A stretch of 64,000 nucleotides of DNA from JACPVF01 sp964502095 (GTDB lineage Bacteria > Chloroflexota > Anaerolineae > Anaerolineales > Villigracilaceae). Positions 23,177 to 31,833 of this stretch are shown piece after piece. Made by a program: the position numbers and the translations under genes. Where the stretch lies: assembly GCA_964502095.1 (NCBI GenBank), contig CAZCUF010000003.1, forward strand, positions 1-64,000, in the 5' to 3' direction. Within the stretch, counting starts at the first letter, position 1. Each line of letters opens with the position of its first letter. The notes below the pieces were generated by a model. It had not been told where the DNA came from and searched no databases. It saw only the letters and a list, made by a program, of their open reading frames with translations.

Positions 23177-23737
23177 ATGAAAGTATTGTTGATCAAGGAC
23201 GTTTACAAATTGGGCCGTGCCGGCGAAGTGAAGAAAGTCGCCGATGGCTATGGCCGCAACTTCCTCCTGCCGCAAGGCCTGGCTATGCTGGCCACAGCCG
23301 GCGCGTTGCAACAAGCTGAAAAGATCAAATCGCAGGCCGAGATTCGCCGCACACAACAGAACAGCGAACTCAAAGGGCTGGCCGATCAGATCGCCGGCGT
23401 AACCCTGACCTTTGCGGCCAAAGCGGGCGAAACCGGAAAACTCTACGGCTCGATCACCACGCAGGATGTGGCCGCCGCTTTGCAGGAACAAACCCGTTTC
23501 GAAGTCAAGCGCCAGCAGATCGATATGCAACCGGTACGCGAAATCGGCGAATACACCGCCCGCGTCCGCCTGACAATGGACCTGGTGCCTGAAATCAAAT
23601 TGATCGTTCACCGCGAAGGCGAAGCCGCGGAAACTGCTGTGGCAGAGGAACCGGAAGAAAAACCCAAGCCGCGGGCTCGCAAGTCAAAGACCGCCGAAGT
23701 CAAAACCGAAGCGCCCGCCGAATCAACCGAAGCCTGA
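23177..23737 (+). CDS. rplI: 50S ribosomal protein L9
   Basis: L9 is a two-domain protein of the large ribosomal subunit that binds 23S rRNA domain V. The N-terminal signature MKVLLIKDVYKLGRAGEVKKVADGYGRN matches closely (shown here in part: GRNFLLPQGLA). A long central helix and a C-terminal domain to about residue 148 follow. The remaining 38 residues, rich in Ala, Glu, Lys and Pro, form an added disordered tail. AAAGGG precedes the ATG at 23177. It stands alone, not in the usual rpsF-ssb-rpsR-rplI operon. Confidence 0.96.
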   Translation: MKVLLIKDVYKLGRAGEVKKVADGYGRNFLLPQGLAMLATAGALQQAEKIKSQAEIRRTQQNSELKGLADQIAGVTLTFAAKAGETGKLYGSITTQDVAAALQEQTRFEVKRQQIDMQPVREIGEYTARVRLTMDLVPEIKLIVHREGEAAETAVAEEPEEKPKPRARKSKTAEVKTEAPAESTEA

Positions 23738-23838
23738 ACATTGCGCGTTACAACCTGTCACCGGTTCCAGCCTTTCGCGCGGGCCGGTGATTTGCTTTAT
23801 GTCAGTCGCATATTTGCAGGAAGCAGTAAAATAATCTC

Positions 23839-25710
23839 ATGCCCGATACTATTGGCCGACGCCTGAAAGAGGCCCGGCTGGCCCGGCACATCTCGCTCCA
23901 GGATACTTCGGAAGCTACGCGTATTCGTCTGCGTTACCTCGAAGCGCTCGAAGCCGATGATTACTCCATCATGCCGTCTGCGGCGCAAGCGCGCGGCTTT
24001 TTGCGTAATTACGCTTCGTTCCTCGGGCTCGATCTGGATCAGATTCTGGGCGAGATTCAAAGCGTCCAACCGACTCAACTGTCAGATGATGTGCGCGGCC
24101 CGCTCGAACATGCGGATTCGGTCTCCGCGCCGCCGCAGATCGCAGTCCCCGCGCCTCCTGAAGAAAAACCGCGCACGCCTCCTTTCTGGACCTCGTGGTT
24201 GGCGCGCCTTCAAAAACCCGATTCCACGCCCGAGCCGATTCCCGCCGAGGAGACGATGCCTGCCCCGGAGTCGGAATCCGTGCCTGTGGCTTCCGCGCAA
24301 AATATAACTTCTGCAACTAAAAAAGTTCCCCAGCCCATCGAAGAATCTCCCAAACGGCGCGGCCCAAAAAAGAAAACAGCCTCCGCGCCTGCTTCTTCCA
24401 AGTCGTTGACGCGGCCCGCGAAGAAGCGTTCGAAAAAAAAAGATAAGCCATCCGGTGCGGCGCTTAAGGCGGCGAAAACCCATGCGCCTGTCGTAGAACA
24501 GAATCAAGCCGAAGCGGAGCAAGCGCGCGTAAAGGCAGAGCAACTTCCAGCGGGGTCGGAAGCGGTGAACGAATCGAAACCGGGGCTTTTATCCCGCTTG
24601 CAATCCTTATTTGCTTTACGCATCAACAATAAAAATGTTCAGGAAGTTCAAGCCGAAACTCCTGAGGGGCAGGAGCCTGAACCCGCGCTTGAGGAGAGCG
24701 CGAAGCCCGAGCCGAAAATGGCTTCAAGGCGGCCCGAAGAATCGGCCGATGAAATTTTCCTAGAGATCGGCGCGCAGTTGCGCGAACGACGCGAGATGCT
24801 CAGCCTGACGATGGATGAGATCGAACGGCACACGCATGTGCGCGCCGCTTTTGTGAAGTCGTTGGAGGAAGGCGCCTTCGATGAACTGCCCTCCGCAGTG
24901 CAGACGCGCGGCATGCTCGCCAATTACGCCAGTTTCCTCGATCTCGATACAGACGCGATCCTCCTGCGTTTTGCGGACGCGTTGCAGGCGCGCCACCGCG
25001 CCCGTTTCGCGGATGAACCGCGTCCACCAAAAAACGAAATGAAACTCGGCCAAAAACTGCCGCCTCTGCGTACGTTCATCGCGGGCGATATGTTGTTTGG
25101 CATTGGCATGATTGTGATGCTGATCGCGCTGGGTATTTGGGGCCTGGACCGCGCCTTTACAAGCGAGGCCGCAAAGGTGGTTTTGCCCACCGCGCCGTCC
25201 ATCACGGATATGCTGATGACGCCTCAAGCCACGGTTTTTCAGGAAGTGACTCTCATTCCTGCCGAGAACACCCCTTTGGCTACTCTTGAAGCGACGGCCG
25301 CGCCGGATGCCGGAACGACCCTGCCGACTCAGGATGTCAATGCAAATGTGCAGGTGGATATTTCGGCGGTCAGCAGTACGTTCATGCGCGTGCTTGTGGA
25401 CGGCAAGGAAATGTTCAACGGGCGCGTATTGCCCGGCTCAGAGCATCCGTTCGACGCCGCCAACTCGGTTCAGGTTCTAACCGGGAACGCGGCCGCGTTG
25501 CGCGTCACTTATAACGGACGGGATTTGGGATTGCTGGGTTCCTTCGGCGAAGTGGTCAACTTTATTTATTCTGCCAATGCCATTACCACGCCCACGCCGA
25601 TTGCCTCGCCTACTTCCACGGCAACGCCGAATGTTCCGGCGACGATTACGCAAACGTTCACGCCCACTGCGACGGGAACGCCCACTTCCACGCCTGTTTC
25701 ATCGCCATAG
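23839..25710 (+). CDS. RodZ-like membrane protein with two HTH domains
   Basis: A 623-residue protein built like the cell-shape factor RodZ, but with a second N-terminal domain. Residues 1-75 form an XRE/HTH_25 domain (IGRRLKEARLARHISLQDTS, YLEALEADDYSIMPS). A charged, Pro/Lys/Ala-rich linker of about 230 residues follows, then another HTH_25 domain near residues 305-385 (GAQLRERREMLSLTMDEIE). A membrane helix lies near residue 416-434 and an extracellular DUF4115-like domain at 505-590, with a Thr/Pro-rich tail. RodZ binds MreB and links it to the wall machinery. A -10-like TAAAAT six bases before the ATG hints at a leaderless message. rimO follows by 25 bases. Confidence 0.85.
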   Translation: MPDTIGRRLKEARLARHISLQDTSEATRIRLRYLEALEADDYSIMPSAAQARGFLRNYASFLGLDLDQILGEIQSVQPTQLSDDVRGPLEHADSVSAPPQIAVPAPPEEKPRTPPFWTSWLARLQKPDSTPEPIPAEETMPAPESESVPVASAQNITSATKKVPQPIEESPKRRGPKKKTASAPASSKSLTRPAKKRSKKKDKPSGAALKAAKTHAPVVEQNQAEAEQARVKAEQLPAGSEAVNESKPGLLSRLQSLFALRINNKNVQEVQAETPEGQEPEPALEESAKPEPKMASRRPEESADEIFLEIGAQLRERREMLSLTMDEIERHTHVRAAFVKSLEEGAFDELPSAVQTRGMLANYASFLDLDTDAILLRFADALQARHRARFADEPRPPKNEMKLGQKLPPLRTFIAGDMLFGIGMIVMLIALGIWGLDRAFTSEAAKVVLPTAPSITDMLMTPQATVFQEVTLIPAENTPLATLEATAAPDAGTTLPTQDVNANVQVDISAVSSTFMRVLVDGKEMFNGRVLPGSEHPFDAANSVQVLTGNAAALRVTYNGRDLGLLGSFGEVVNFIYSANAITTPTPIASPTSTATPNVPATITQTFTPTATGTPTSTPVSSP

Positions 25711-25735
25711 TCAATTTTTATAGGAAGAAAACGCT

Positions 25736-27082
25736 GTGTCGAAAAATACATTTCATCTGGTTTCATTGGGCTGTGCGAAGAATACAGTCGATTCCGATTC
25801 GATGGCGCAGTTGCTGGTGCGCGACGGCTATCGCGCCGTGAATGACCCAAAACGCGCCAGTGTTCTGATCGTCAATACCTGTGGGTTTATCGGGCCGGCC
25901 AAGGAAGAGTCGTTCAGTACTTTACGCGAACTGGCTGATTTGAAACGCGAGGGTCAAATTCTGATCGCGGCGGGTTGTCTTACACAACGATATGGCGCCG
26001 AGGTTGCACAAAAGGTGCCCGGCGTGGATGGCGTGCTGGGAACGCGCCGCTGGATGGATATTGTGCAGGTGGTGCGCCAGCTACGCAAAGGTCCGCACCC
26101 TGAGCCGTTGTATCACCTGCCCGAAGCGGCCACGGTTGGCACTGACGAAAACGATACTTTGCGCGCCTCGGTTGCGGGGGCCAGCGCGTATGTGAAGATC
26201 GCAGACGGTTGTCGCCGTCCGTGCGCGTTTTGCGCCATCCCCTCGATCAAGGGCACGGCTGTCAGCCGCCCGATGGACGTGATTCTTGATGAAGCGCGGC
26301 GTTTGAGCGAAGCAGGCGTACGTGAGTTGGTTTTGATCGCGCAGGATACCACCGATTACGGACATGATCTGGGGATGAAGGACGGACTGGCCGTTTTATT
26401 GGAGAACCTGACCGATTCCGTCCCCGACTTGAATTGGATCCGCGTCATGTACGCGTATCCCGGCTATGTCACCGACCGTTTAATCGAAGTGATGGCGGCC
26501 CGCAAACAGGTTCTGCCTTATCTCGATATGCCCTTGCAACATGCCCATCCGAAAACTTTATACCGCATGCGCCGCCCATCGAATATTGACTGGGTGCATC
26601 GTACGCTGGGAAAAATGCGGGCCACTGTCCCAAATCTCGCCATTCGCACGACTTTTATCGTCGGTTATCCGGGCGAGACGGACGAGGAATTTCAAGCCTT
26701 GTTGGATTTCATTCAGGAAATCCGCTTCGACCGCGTGGGAGCGTTCCAGTTTTCGTTCGAGCCGGGCACCAGTTCCGAGCCGCTCGGCGACCCGATTCCT
26801 GCGGAGGTCAAACAGGAGCGCTTCGAACGCGTTATGGAGCTCCAGCAAACGATCTCGATGCAGATCAACCAGTCTTATGTTGGCAAAACGCTGGATGTAT
26901 TGATCGAAGGATTCGATAACGGGATTTCCATAGGGCGTTCCTACCGGGACGCGCCGGAGATCGATGGCATGGTCTTTGTGGAGGGGCAGGCTAAGGTCGG
27001 GGAGATTGTGCCGGTGAAAATTACCGGCGCCATGACCTATGATCTGACTGGCGTATTGGCCCCCGTTCCGATCCAACTCTAA
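25736..27082 (+). CDS. rimO: Ribosomal protein S12 methylthiotransferase RimO
   Basis: RimO is a radical-SAM enzyme that adds a methylthio group to an aspartate of ribosomal protein S12. The 448-residue product has the N-terminal UPF0004 domain with SLGCAKNTVDSD and cysteines in NTCGF and AAGCLTQRY. It also has the radical-SAM cluster motif C-RRP-C-AF-C near residue 160 and a C-terminal TRAM domain ending GAMTYDLTGVL. SLGCAKN followed by VDSD, and FEPGTSSEPLGDPIP, favour RimO over the tRNA enzyme MiaB. The start is GTG at 25736 with AGGAAGAAA upstream. It is probably co-transcribed with the RodZ-like gene. Confidence 0.94.
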   Translation: MSKNTFHLVSLGCAKNTVDSDSMAQLLVRDGYRAVNDPKRASVLIVNTCGFIGPAKEESFSTLRELADLKREGQILIAAGCLTQRYGAEVAQKVPGVDGVLGTRRWMDIVQVVRQLRKGPHPEPLYHLPEAATVGTDENDTLRASVAGASAYVKIADGCRRPCAFCAIPSIKGTAVSRPMDVILDEARRLSEAGVRELVLIAQDTTDYGHDLGMKDGLAVLLENLTDSVPDLNWIRVMYAYPGYVTDRLIEVMAARKQVLPYLDMPLQHAHPKTLYRMRRPSNIDWVHRTLGKMRATVPNLAIRTTFIVGYPGETDEEFQALLDFIQEIRFDRVGAFQFSFEPGTSSEPLGDPIPAEVKQERFERVMELQQTISMQINQSYVGKTLDVLIEGFDNGISIGRSYRDAPEIDGMVFVEGQAKVGEIVPVKITGAMTYDLTGVLAPVPIQL

Positions 27083-27087
27083 AGGGA

Positions 27088-27116
27088 AAAATCCGGCTCG
27101 TGTTGAGTCGGATTTT
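27088..27116. terminator. Bidirectional terminator after rimO
   Basis: Twelve pairs with one G-T (27088-27099 with 27105-27116) sit between convergent genes; the A-rich and T-rich ends serve both directions. Confidence 0.75.
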
Positions 27117-27120
27117 CGAT

Positions 27121-27627
27121 TCAAGACGCTCTGGCTACGGCTGTTGCGGCCAGAATTAATACTGCCAATACCAGATTGGCGCGTAGAAGAAAATATTCCT
27201 GTCTTTGCAATTTAGCGAGCCGCTCTGCATGGATTCTTTCAGGACGCATCAGTTCGCGGCGAATCGTGGGCAGAACATCCCAAGTATGAATCGCGCTGGT
27301 TACGATCATCAGCGCCACCAGAAAATGCTTGGTGAGGATAGCCAGCGACCATTGATTGCTGGTAGATAGAAACCCATCGTAATGCACATTCGAACTCATT
27401 TGAAATAAGCCCGTCACCACCAAAACGCCAAGGCTGAACCATGCCACCGGCTCGAAGCGTTGTTGGATGGATTTAGTTAATTTCAATTGTTCGAGGGAAG
27501 GGAGGCTTTGTTTGGCGGCGGGTAATATAAGGATGGAAATGGCCGCCAAACTGCCCACCCAGGTGACAGTGGCCAGCATGTGAAACCAATAAATTAGGCT
27601 TAGAACCCAAACGGGAATGGGCGGCAT
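27121..27627 (-). CDS. CopD-like integral membrane protein
   Basis: A 168-residue protein with four predicted membrane helices. The first helix carries LIYWFHMLATVTWVGSLAAI, the His-Met-x8-Gly-Ser pattern of the CopD/YcnJ membrane domain, and the third carries LTKHFLVALMIVTSAIHTWD with further conserved histidines. This domain is linked to copper uptake or tolerance and may bind metal or haem within the membrane. The ATG at 27627 has no clear RBS. It lies 18 bases downstream of the TPR-like anchored protein gene and is probably in the same transcript. The exact role is inferred from family only. Confidence 0.75.
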   Translation of the reverse strand: MPPIPVWVLSLIYWFHMLATVTWVGSLAAISILILPAAKQSLPSLEQLKLTKSIQQRFEPVAWFSLGVLVVTGLFQMSSNVHYDGFLSTSNQWSLAILTKHFLVALMIVTSAIHTWDVLPTIRRELMRPERIHAERLAKLQRQEYFLLRANLVLAVLILAATAVARAS

Positions 27628-27645
27628 GAAATTATGTTGAATTTG

Positions 27646-28689
27646 TTATGGTGTAGATGGCGTATCTGAGGGCACTGGGGTGTCGGTTGGCGCTGGGGTG
27701 TTGGTTTCGGTAGGCGCGCCTGTGGCGGCGGTGGGACTGACCGAAGTGGGTGCGGGAGTGCCGGTAGCCGGGAAGCAAGCCTGATACGCTTGATTGTAGC
27801 CTTTGGCGGCGTCTTTATCCAAATCGCCGATGGCGGCCGCGTGTTCGTAATTCGTCACCGCGTCGCAAAACCGTCCCTGGGCCACCAGTTGATCGCCGTA
27901 CCGCATCGAAGCGATCTGATAACGCTGGGCGGCGGTCATGGTGCCGTCCCACATCGAAGGCCAGCCGGAATACACCTGACTCAAATATTGCACTGCCTGT
28001 TCCCAGTTGATGTCGTAGAAGCTGGCGGCGGTGAGATAGGCGCGGGCGCCCTCGCGCAGACCGGCGGTCGTGTTATCCAACGGGCCGAAGCGTTCTGCCA
28101 GGGATAATTCGTAGATGCCGCCTTCGAGATTGCCCTGTTTCAGAATCATGTCGTAGCCGTAATTACGCAGTGCGAAATAATACATTCCGTCCACTTGCGC
28201 GGTTTGATACGTGGGATCCTCTTTGCGGACCTGATCCAGCGTGACCAGCGCGTTCGCCCAATCCTGCGCGGCGATATATTGCTGTGCGCTGGTGAAAGTG
28301 CCTTGCGCGCCCGTTGGGTTGGGTGTGGGCGTGGGAACCAGCGTGGGTGTGGCGGTTGGAATGGACATCTTGACCAGCAAATCGGTCAGAGTTTGAGCCG
28401 CCCCCGGGTAATTCGGGTCGTTGGCGATGATGAAATCCAAACGTTGCTTGGCCGCGTCATAACGTTGAAATTGAATGTCGACCAATGCGTATTGGTATTG
28501 TTCGGTCAGTTGTTGTTGAATGGTGCTTTGCTGGGCATTCATGCGGTCTCCGATGGCGAATCGATATCCGCCAAAGACGCCGAGGACCAGCAAGACCAAA
28601 ACTCCCACAATGGTCAATAAAATGGAGCGCCAACCGGCGCGCTTCTTCACGGTTTTTATAGGTTGGGTGCTATCGGAGCTTTCAGACAT
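27646..28689 (-). CDS. Membrane-anchored protein with TPR-like helical region
   Basis: A 347-residue bitopic protein with a basic cytoplasmic N-terminus, a membrane helix (LLTIVGVLVLLVLGVFGGYRFA, shown in part as VLVLLVLGVFGGYRF) near residues 22-45 and a long extracytoplasmic helical part. In that part, segments such as YQYALVDIQFQRYDAAKQRL, AQDWANALVTLDQVRKEDP and AQGRFCDAVTNYEHAAAIG look like degenerate tetratricopeptide repeats. The tail is Thr/Pro-rich and ends near PSDTPSTP. TATAAT lies seven bases before the ATG at 28689, with a weak -35, so the message is probably leaderless. TPR regions usually hold protein partners; the partner is unknown. Confidence 0.7.
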   Translation of the reverse strand: MSESSDSTQPIKTVKKRAGWRSILLTIVGVLVLLVLGVFGGYRFAIGDRMNAQQSTIQQQLTEQYQYALVDIQFQRYDAAKQRLDFIIANDPNYPGAAQTLTDLLVKMSIPTATPTLVPTPTPNPTGAQGTFTSAQQYIAAQDWANALVTLDQVRKEDPTYQTAQVDGMYYFALRNYGYDMILKQGNLEGGIYELSLAERFGPLDNTTAGLREGARAYLTAASFYDINWEQAVQYLSQVYSGWPSMWDGTMTAAQRYQIASMRYGDQLVAQGRFCDAVTNYEHAAAIGDLDKDAAKGYNQAYQACFPATGTPAPTSVSPTAATGAPTETNTPAPTDTPVPSDTPSTP

Positions 28690-28696
28690 GGGCGCG

Positions 28697-28702
28697 ATTA
28701 TA
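28697..28702 (-). promoter_or_regulatory. -10 element seven bases before an ATG (leaderless start)
   Basis: A perfect TATAAT on the minus strand is followed by seven bases and the ATG at 28689. The hexamer 17 bases upstream (TTATTC) is a poor -35. Confidence 0.5.
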
Positions 28703-28710
28703 CCGCAGGA

Positions 28711-30210
28711 CTACAGCCTGAATAACAGGCGCGCTTCGGCCCATACGATTGCCAGCGCAATGATTCCACCGACGGTCATTCCAAGTAAGGCCGTTGGAAC
28801 AGCCGAGCCCGGTGCGATCACTGCCAGGCTGTAAGCTGTTCCGCCTCCGATCAAAGCCGCCAGCAGTCCCTTGACCAATGCGCTGTTGATCTTCACCGGT
28901 TCAGGCAGGCGGCGATTCAAAAGGATCAGCATTAATACGGCTTCGACGGTCAGTGAAATTTCCGCCAGGGCAATTGCCGGCGCGCCGATATTTTTGAAGA
29001 ATAACACCGCGCTTCCGCCGATGATCCCATATACGATCAGGCGCACCGCTACGCCTAAAAATGGATACCACGGTTCCTTGCGCGCGTAAAAGGCGCGGGC
29101 GGTTATTTCCTGCATGGCGTAACCGCATAGTGTGAGCATGTAAACGCGCGCCGTCCATGTGAGCATGGTGGTGGCGGCCTCGTCGAAGCCGAAGACCGCG
29201 CGTACAAGCGGGTGAATCCCGGCGGCCATGACCGCCGCGATGGGCAGGGTTAACGAGATCAAGATTCGGAAGGCTTTTTCGAGCGTTTGACGGAATCCGG
29301 CCCAGTCTTCGCGTGAGACGAATTCGGCCAAAGTTGGGAGGATGGCGGTCGCGATGGCCGTCCCAAGCAGTGTTTCCGGGACCTGCATGATCATCCAGCC
29401 GTACGTCAGCGAAGTGACCGCGCCGACCTGCCCCGTGAGGGACGCGAGATTATCGCGCAGGATGAACATGGCCTGGATGCCGAACATGGTGAGAACGCGC
29501 GGGCCCATCAAACGCAATGCTTCGAGCAGGCCGGTGTTGCGCAGATCGAGCGAAGGCGTCCAATGAAAGCGATAGATGGCGAGGCCGGGAATCTGTATCA
29601 GCAAGTGCATGACCGCGCCGAGGATTACGCCATAGACCAGACCCTGCACACCGAAGCGCGGCGCGAGGAATAACGCGCCGAAGATCTGGCCGAGATTATA
29701 AAAAATGGGCGCCAGGGCCGGCAGGAAAAAATGCTGGTTGGCTTGCAGTCCGGCCATTACCAGGCCGCTGATGGAAAAGATGATCGTGCCGATCAAATTC
29801 AGGCGCATCAGTTCGACCAGTATGGCGCGCTGATCCGGCGGGAAGCCCGGCGCAATTCCGAATCGGGTTATCGGCTCGGCGAAGATGGCGATCAGGATGG
29901 CAAAGGCGGAAGTGGCGACGAATGCCAGATTGGCGACGCGCGAAAACAGATCCCAGGCCGCGGCGCGGTTTTGTTTCGTCAGGTATTCCGACATGAGCGG
30001 AATAAAAGCCATCGCCAACGCGCCGCCCGAGATCAGCGCGAAGAGCAGGTCCGGCAGGTTGTTGGCCGCGTTGAACGTATCGAGCAGGTGAATCGAAGTG
30101 CGGAATTGCCGCGCGATCACAACCGAACGCACGAACGCCAGGACTTTATCCAGCGTGAAGAAGAAACCGAGCAGTAACGAAGTGCGCGTGAGATGCGAAA
30201 ATTTATTCAT
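28711..30210 (-). CDS. murJ: Lipid II flippase MurJ
   Basis: MurJ flips the peptidoglycan precursor lipid II across the cytoplasmic membrane. The 499-residue protein has about 14 membrane helices and MurJ landmarks: TSLLLGFFFTLDKVLAFVRS, the arginine-containing VVIARQFRTS, DTFNAANNLPDLLFALISGGALAMAFIPL (in part: NNLPDLLFALISGGAL) and YGWMIMQVPETLLGTAIATA. Start at ATG 30210 without a clear RBS; TAATAT lies 12 bases upstream and could be a -10 giving a very short leader. It fits with lysA and the FtsB-like gene in a cell-wall-building organism. Confidence 0.93.
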   Translation of the reverse strand: MNKFSHLTRTSLLLGFFFTLDKVLAFVRSVVIARQFRTSIHLLDTFNAANNLPDLLFALISGGALAMAFIPLMSEYLTKQNRAAAWDLFSRVANLAFVATSAFAILIAIFAEPITRFGIAPGFPPDQRAILVELMRLNLIGTIIFSISGLVMAGLQANQHFFLPALAPIFYNLGQIFGALFLAPRFGVQGLVYGVILGAVMHLLIQIPGLAIYRFHWTPSLDLRNTGLLEALRLMGPRVLTMFGIQAMFILRDNLASLTGQVGAVTSLTYGWMIMQVPETLLGTAIATAILPTLAEFVSREDWAGFRQTLEKAFRILISLTLPIAAVMAAGIHPLVRAVFGFDEAATTMLTWTARVYMLTLCGYAMQEITARAFYARKEPWYPFLGVAVRLIVYGIIGGSAVLFFKNIGAPAIALAEISLTVEAVLMLILLNRRLPEPVKINSALVKGLLAALIGGGTAYSLAVIAPGSAVPTALLGMTVGGIIALAIVWAEARLLFRL

Positions 30211-30265
30211 GAGGCGGGGACGATATTACCTGAACCTGGGAGTTTATGGGTACATCCCAATTTTC

Positions 30266-31057
30266 CTAGAATGTCCCCTTGAGCCATCCGCCGTCCACTG
30301 CCAGCGCGATTCCATGAATATAGGACGCGGCAGGCGAGACCAGAAAGGCGGCCGCGTTCCCAAATTCCTGTGGGCGGCCCAAACGCCCCAGCGGAATGTT
30401 GGCGGTCAGTTTGGCGGTCTCTTCTTCGATAGTCGTTGTATTGCTTTGCGCGCGGAAATTCATCAGGTTTTGCACGCGCTCGGTTTCGGTCCAGCCGGGC
30501 AGGATCGAGTTGAAGCGGATACCTGCGCGTCCCAATTCCAACGCCAGCGATTTTATCAAACCCACGGTGGCGGCGCGCACGCTGTTGGATAAAGCCAGAT
30601 TCTCCAGCGGCTCTTTGACCGTGAACGACGCTACTGCCAGCACACTGGCCGCGCTCGATCGTTTAAGAGATGGCAGAGCGGCGCGCACCAAACGCACATG
30701 CGCCAGAAACGAAGTTTCCACCGCATTTTGCCAGGCGGAATCGTCCAACGCTTCGAACGACCCGGCAGGCGGCCCGCCGGCGTTGACGATCAGGATATCC
30801 AGGCCGCCCAGCGACTCGACTGCCGCGTGGACCAGCTTCTCTGCGGTTTGCGCGTCGCTTACGTCTCCCGCGAGACCGAATACCTGGGTTCCGTTTTCTG
30901 TTTGAATTGCCTGCGCCGCGGCCTGGACTCTGGCTTCGTCGCGGCTGTTGATCGCCACGCGGCAACCCTCTTTGGCGAGCGTCGACGCGGCCGCGTATCC
31001 AAGTCCGCGTGAAGCCCCCGTGACCAGCGCGCGTTTATCTTTGAGGCCCAAATCCAT
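30266..31057 (-). CDS. SDR-family protein with altered catalytic motif
   Basis: A 263-residue short-chain dehydrogenase/reductase fold protein. The NAD(P)-binding TGASRGLG and the NAG motif (IVNAGGPPAG) are intact, but at the usual YxxxK position the sequence reads S-N-S-V-R (in LALSNSVRAATVGLIKSL). Tyr and Lys are thus replaced by Ser and Arg. A subgroup annotated as 3-oxoacyl-ACP-reductase-like has similar changes; activity is uncertain. I chose the ATG at 31057, with AGGAGA seven bases upstream, over one at 31075. It lies between murJ and the DUF503 gene on the same strand, with gaps of about 55 bases each. Confidence 0.85.
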   Translation of the reverse strand: MDLGLKDKRALVTGASRGLGYAAASTLAKEGCRVAINSRDEARVQAAAQAIQTENGTQVFGLAGDVSDAQTAEKLVHAAVESLGGLDILIVNAGGPPAGSFEALDDSAWQNAVETSFLAHVRLVRAALPSLKRSSAASVLAVASFTVKEPLENLALSNSVRAATVGLIKSLALELGRAGIRFNSILPGWTETERVQNLMNFRAQSNTTTIEEETAKLTANIPLGRLGRPQEFGNAAAFLVSPAASYIHGIALAVDGGWLKGTF

Positions 31058-31114
31058 GCTATCTCCTATTTCCATCTTGAGAAAACTCAGGATGGATTTT
31101 GTGTTTTGCGGCGG

Positions 31115-31396
31115 TTAAAGGATTTCGATTTTTTGTTCGATCACATCGCCATCCGGCCAATTGGCTTCCACCCATTTTGCCACAGATTGCAGAGATTTTT
31201 CCAGTACGGTTTTATCCGAGCTCACCATTGCACAGGCAATGACTGCCTCGCTCCATTTATCCTGCAAATCCATCTCCGCGACAGAGACGTTGAACTCGCG
31301 GTGCAGGCGGGCAATGAGCGGCTTAATTCGTCCGCGCTTTTGTTTGAGTGAGGCACAAGCTGGAAGATGAAAATAAATGATTAGAGTGCCGACCAA
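31115..31396 (-). CDS. DUF503 family protein (YlxP-like)
   Basis: A 93-residue protein matching the DUF503/YlxP family: MVGTLIIYFHLPACASLKQKR, then ...REFNVSVAEMDLQDKWSEAVI. Members are small ferredoxin-fold-like proteins often found in infB-rbfA operons and suspected to act in ribosome maturation; here the context is different. The start is TTG at 31396, preceded by GAGAAG. It is divergent from the first, truncated copy of the folC start, which suggests the ancestral arrangement was DUF503 gene and folC back to back. Confidence 0.85.
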   Translation of the reverse strand: MVGTLIIYFHLPACASLKQKRGRIKPLIARLHREFNVSVAEMDLQDKWSEAVIACAMVSSDKTVLEKSLQSVAKWVEANWPDGDVIEQKIEIL

Positions 31397-31433
31397 GTTT
31401 GCTTCTCTGCGCGCTGTTGAAAAATATCGCTGA

Positions 31434-31462
31434 TTTACGAATTACGCGTTCCGCTTTAGAAT
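31434..31462 (+). promoter_or_regulatory. Promoter of the truncated folC copy: TTTACG-N17-TAGAAT
   Basis: TTTACG (31434-31439), 17 bases, TAGAAT (31457-31462), then seven bases and the ATG at 31470. The geometry is identical to the intact folC promoter at 33110. Confidence 0.6.
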
Positions 31463-31484
31463 CCTGCATATGTCTGACATTGAC

Positions 31485-31612
31485 ACCGCCTACAACCAAG
31501 CCCTTGATTACATCTATTCTTTTGTCGATTATAGCCTGAAACATTCCTCGGAATTGGCCAAAGCGGACTTCAAACTGGACCGCATGTTCGCGTTGTTAAG
31601 CGCGCTGGGCAA
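31485..31612 (+). repeat. Direct repeat copy 1 (folC 5' coding)
   Basis: 128 bases identical, by direct comparison, to 33158-33285. The promoter and first codons upstream are homologous but diverged, including one codon insertion. Confidence 0.9.
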
Positions 31613-31833
31613 CCCGACCAACCAGACCATTTCTCGCATAAACTTGCGACAACGGCACATGACCACCATGGACTCTTACAATCCGTATGATTACATACAG
31701 CCGTTGCATTCCCAGGACAATCTTTCGGTGGTTGACGACAATCGGCACATTGTGGGGTCGCATATTGTGCTGACACCTGAACGGAAGAAAAGAGAAAGAC
31801 GATACAAGCTAAAATCCAAACGCGTAGCTTCAC
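31570..31833 (-). pseudogene. Truncated gene for a secreted Cys-rich protein
   Basis: From GTG 31833 the frame encodes a clear signal peptide (MKLRVWILACIVFLFSSVQV, then SA-Q) followed by a mature part with many cysteines (QCADCRQPPKDCPG, CNHTDCKSPWWSC). At about residue 74 it crosses the junction at 31613 into DNA antisense to folC and stops at 31570. The last 14 or so residues therefore do not belong to the original protein. It lies 72 bases downstream of, and in the same direction as, the inserted lipoprotein gene, which suggests both arrived together and this one lost its 3' end. No RBS is evident. Confidence 0.5.
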
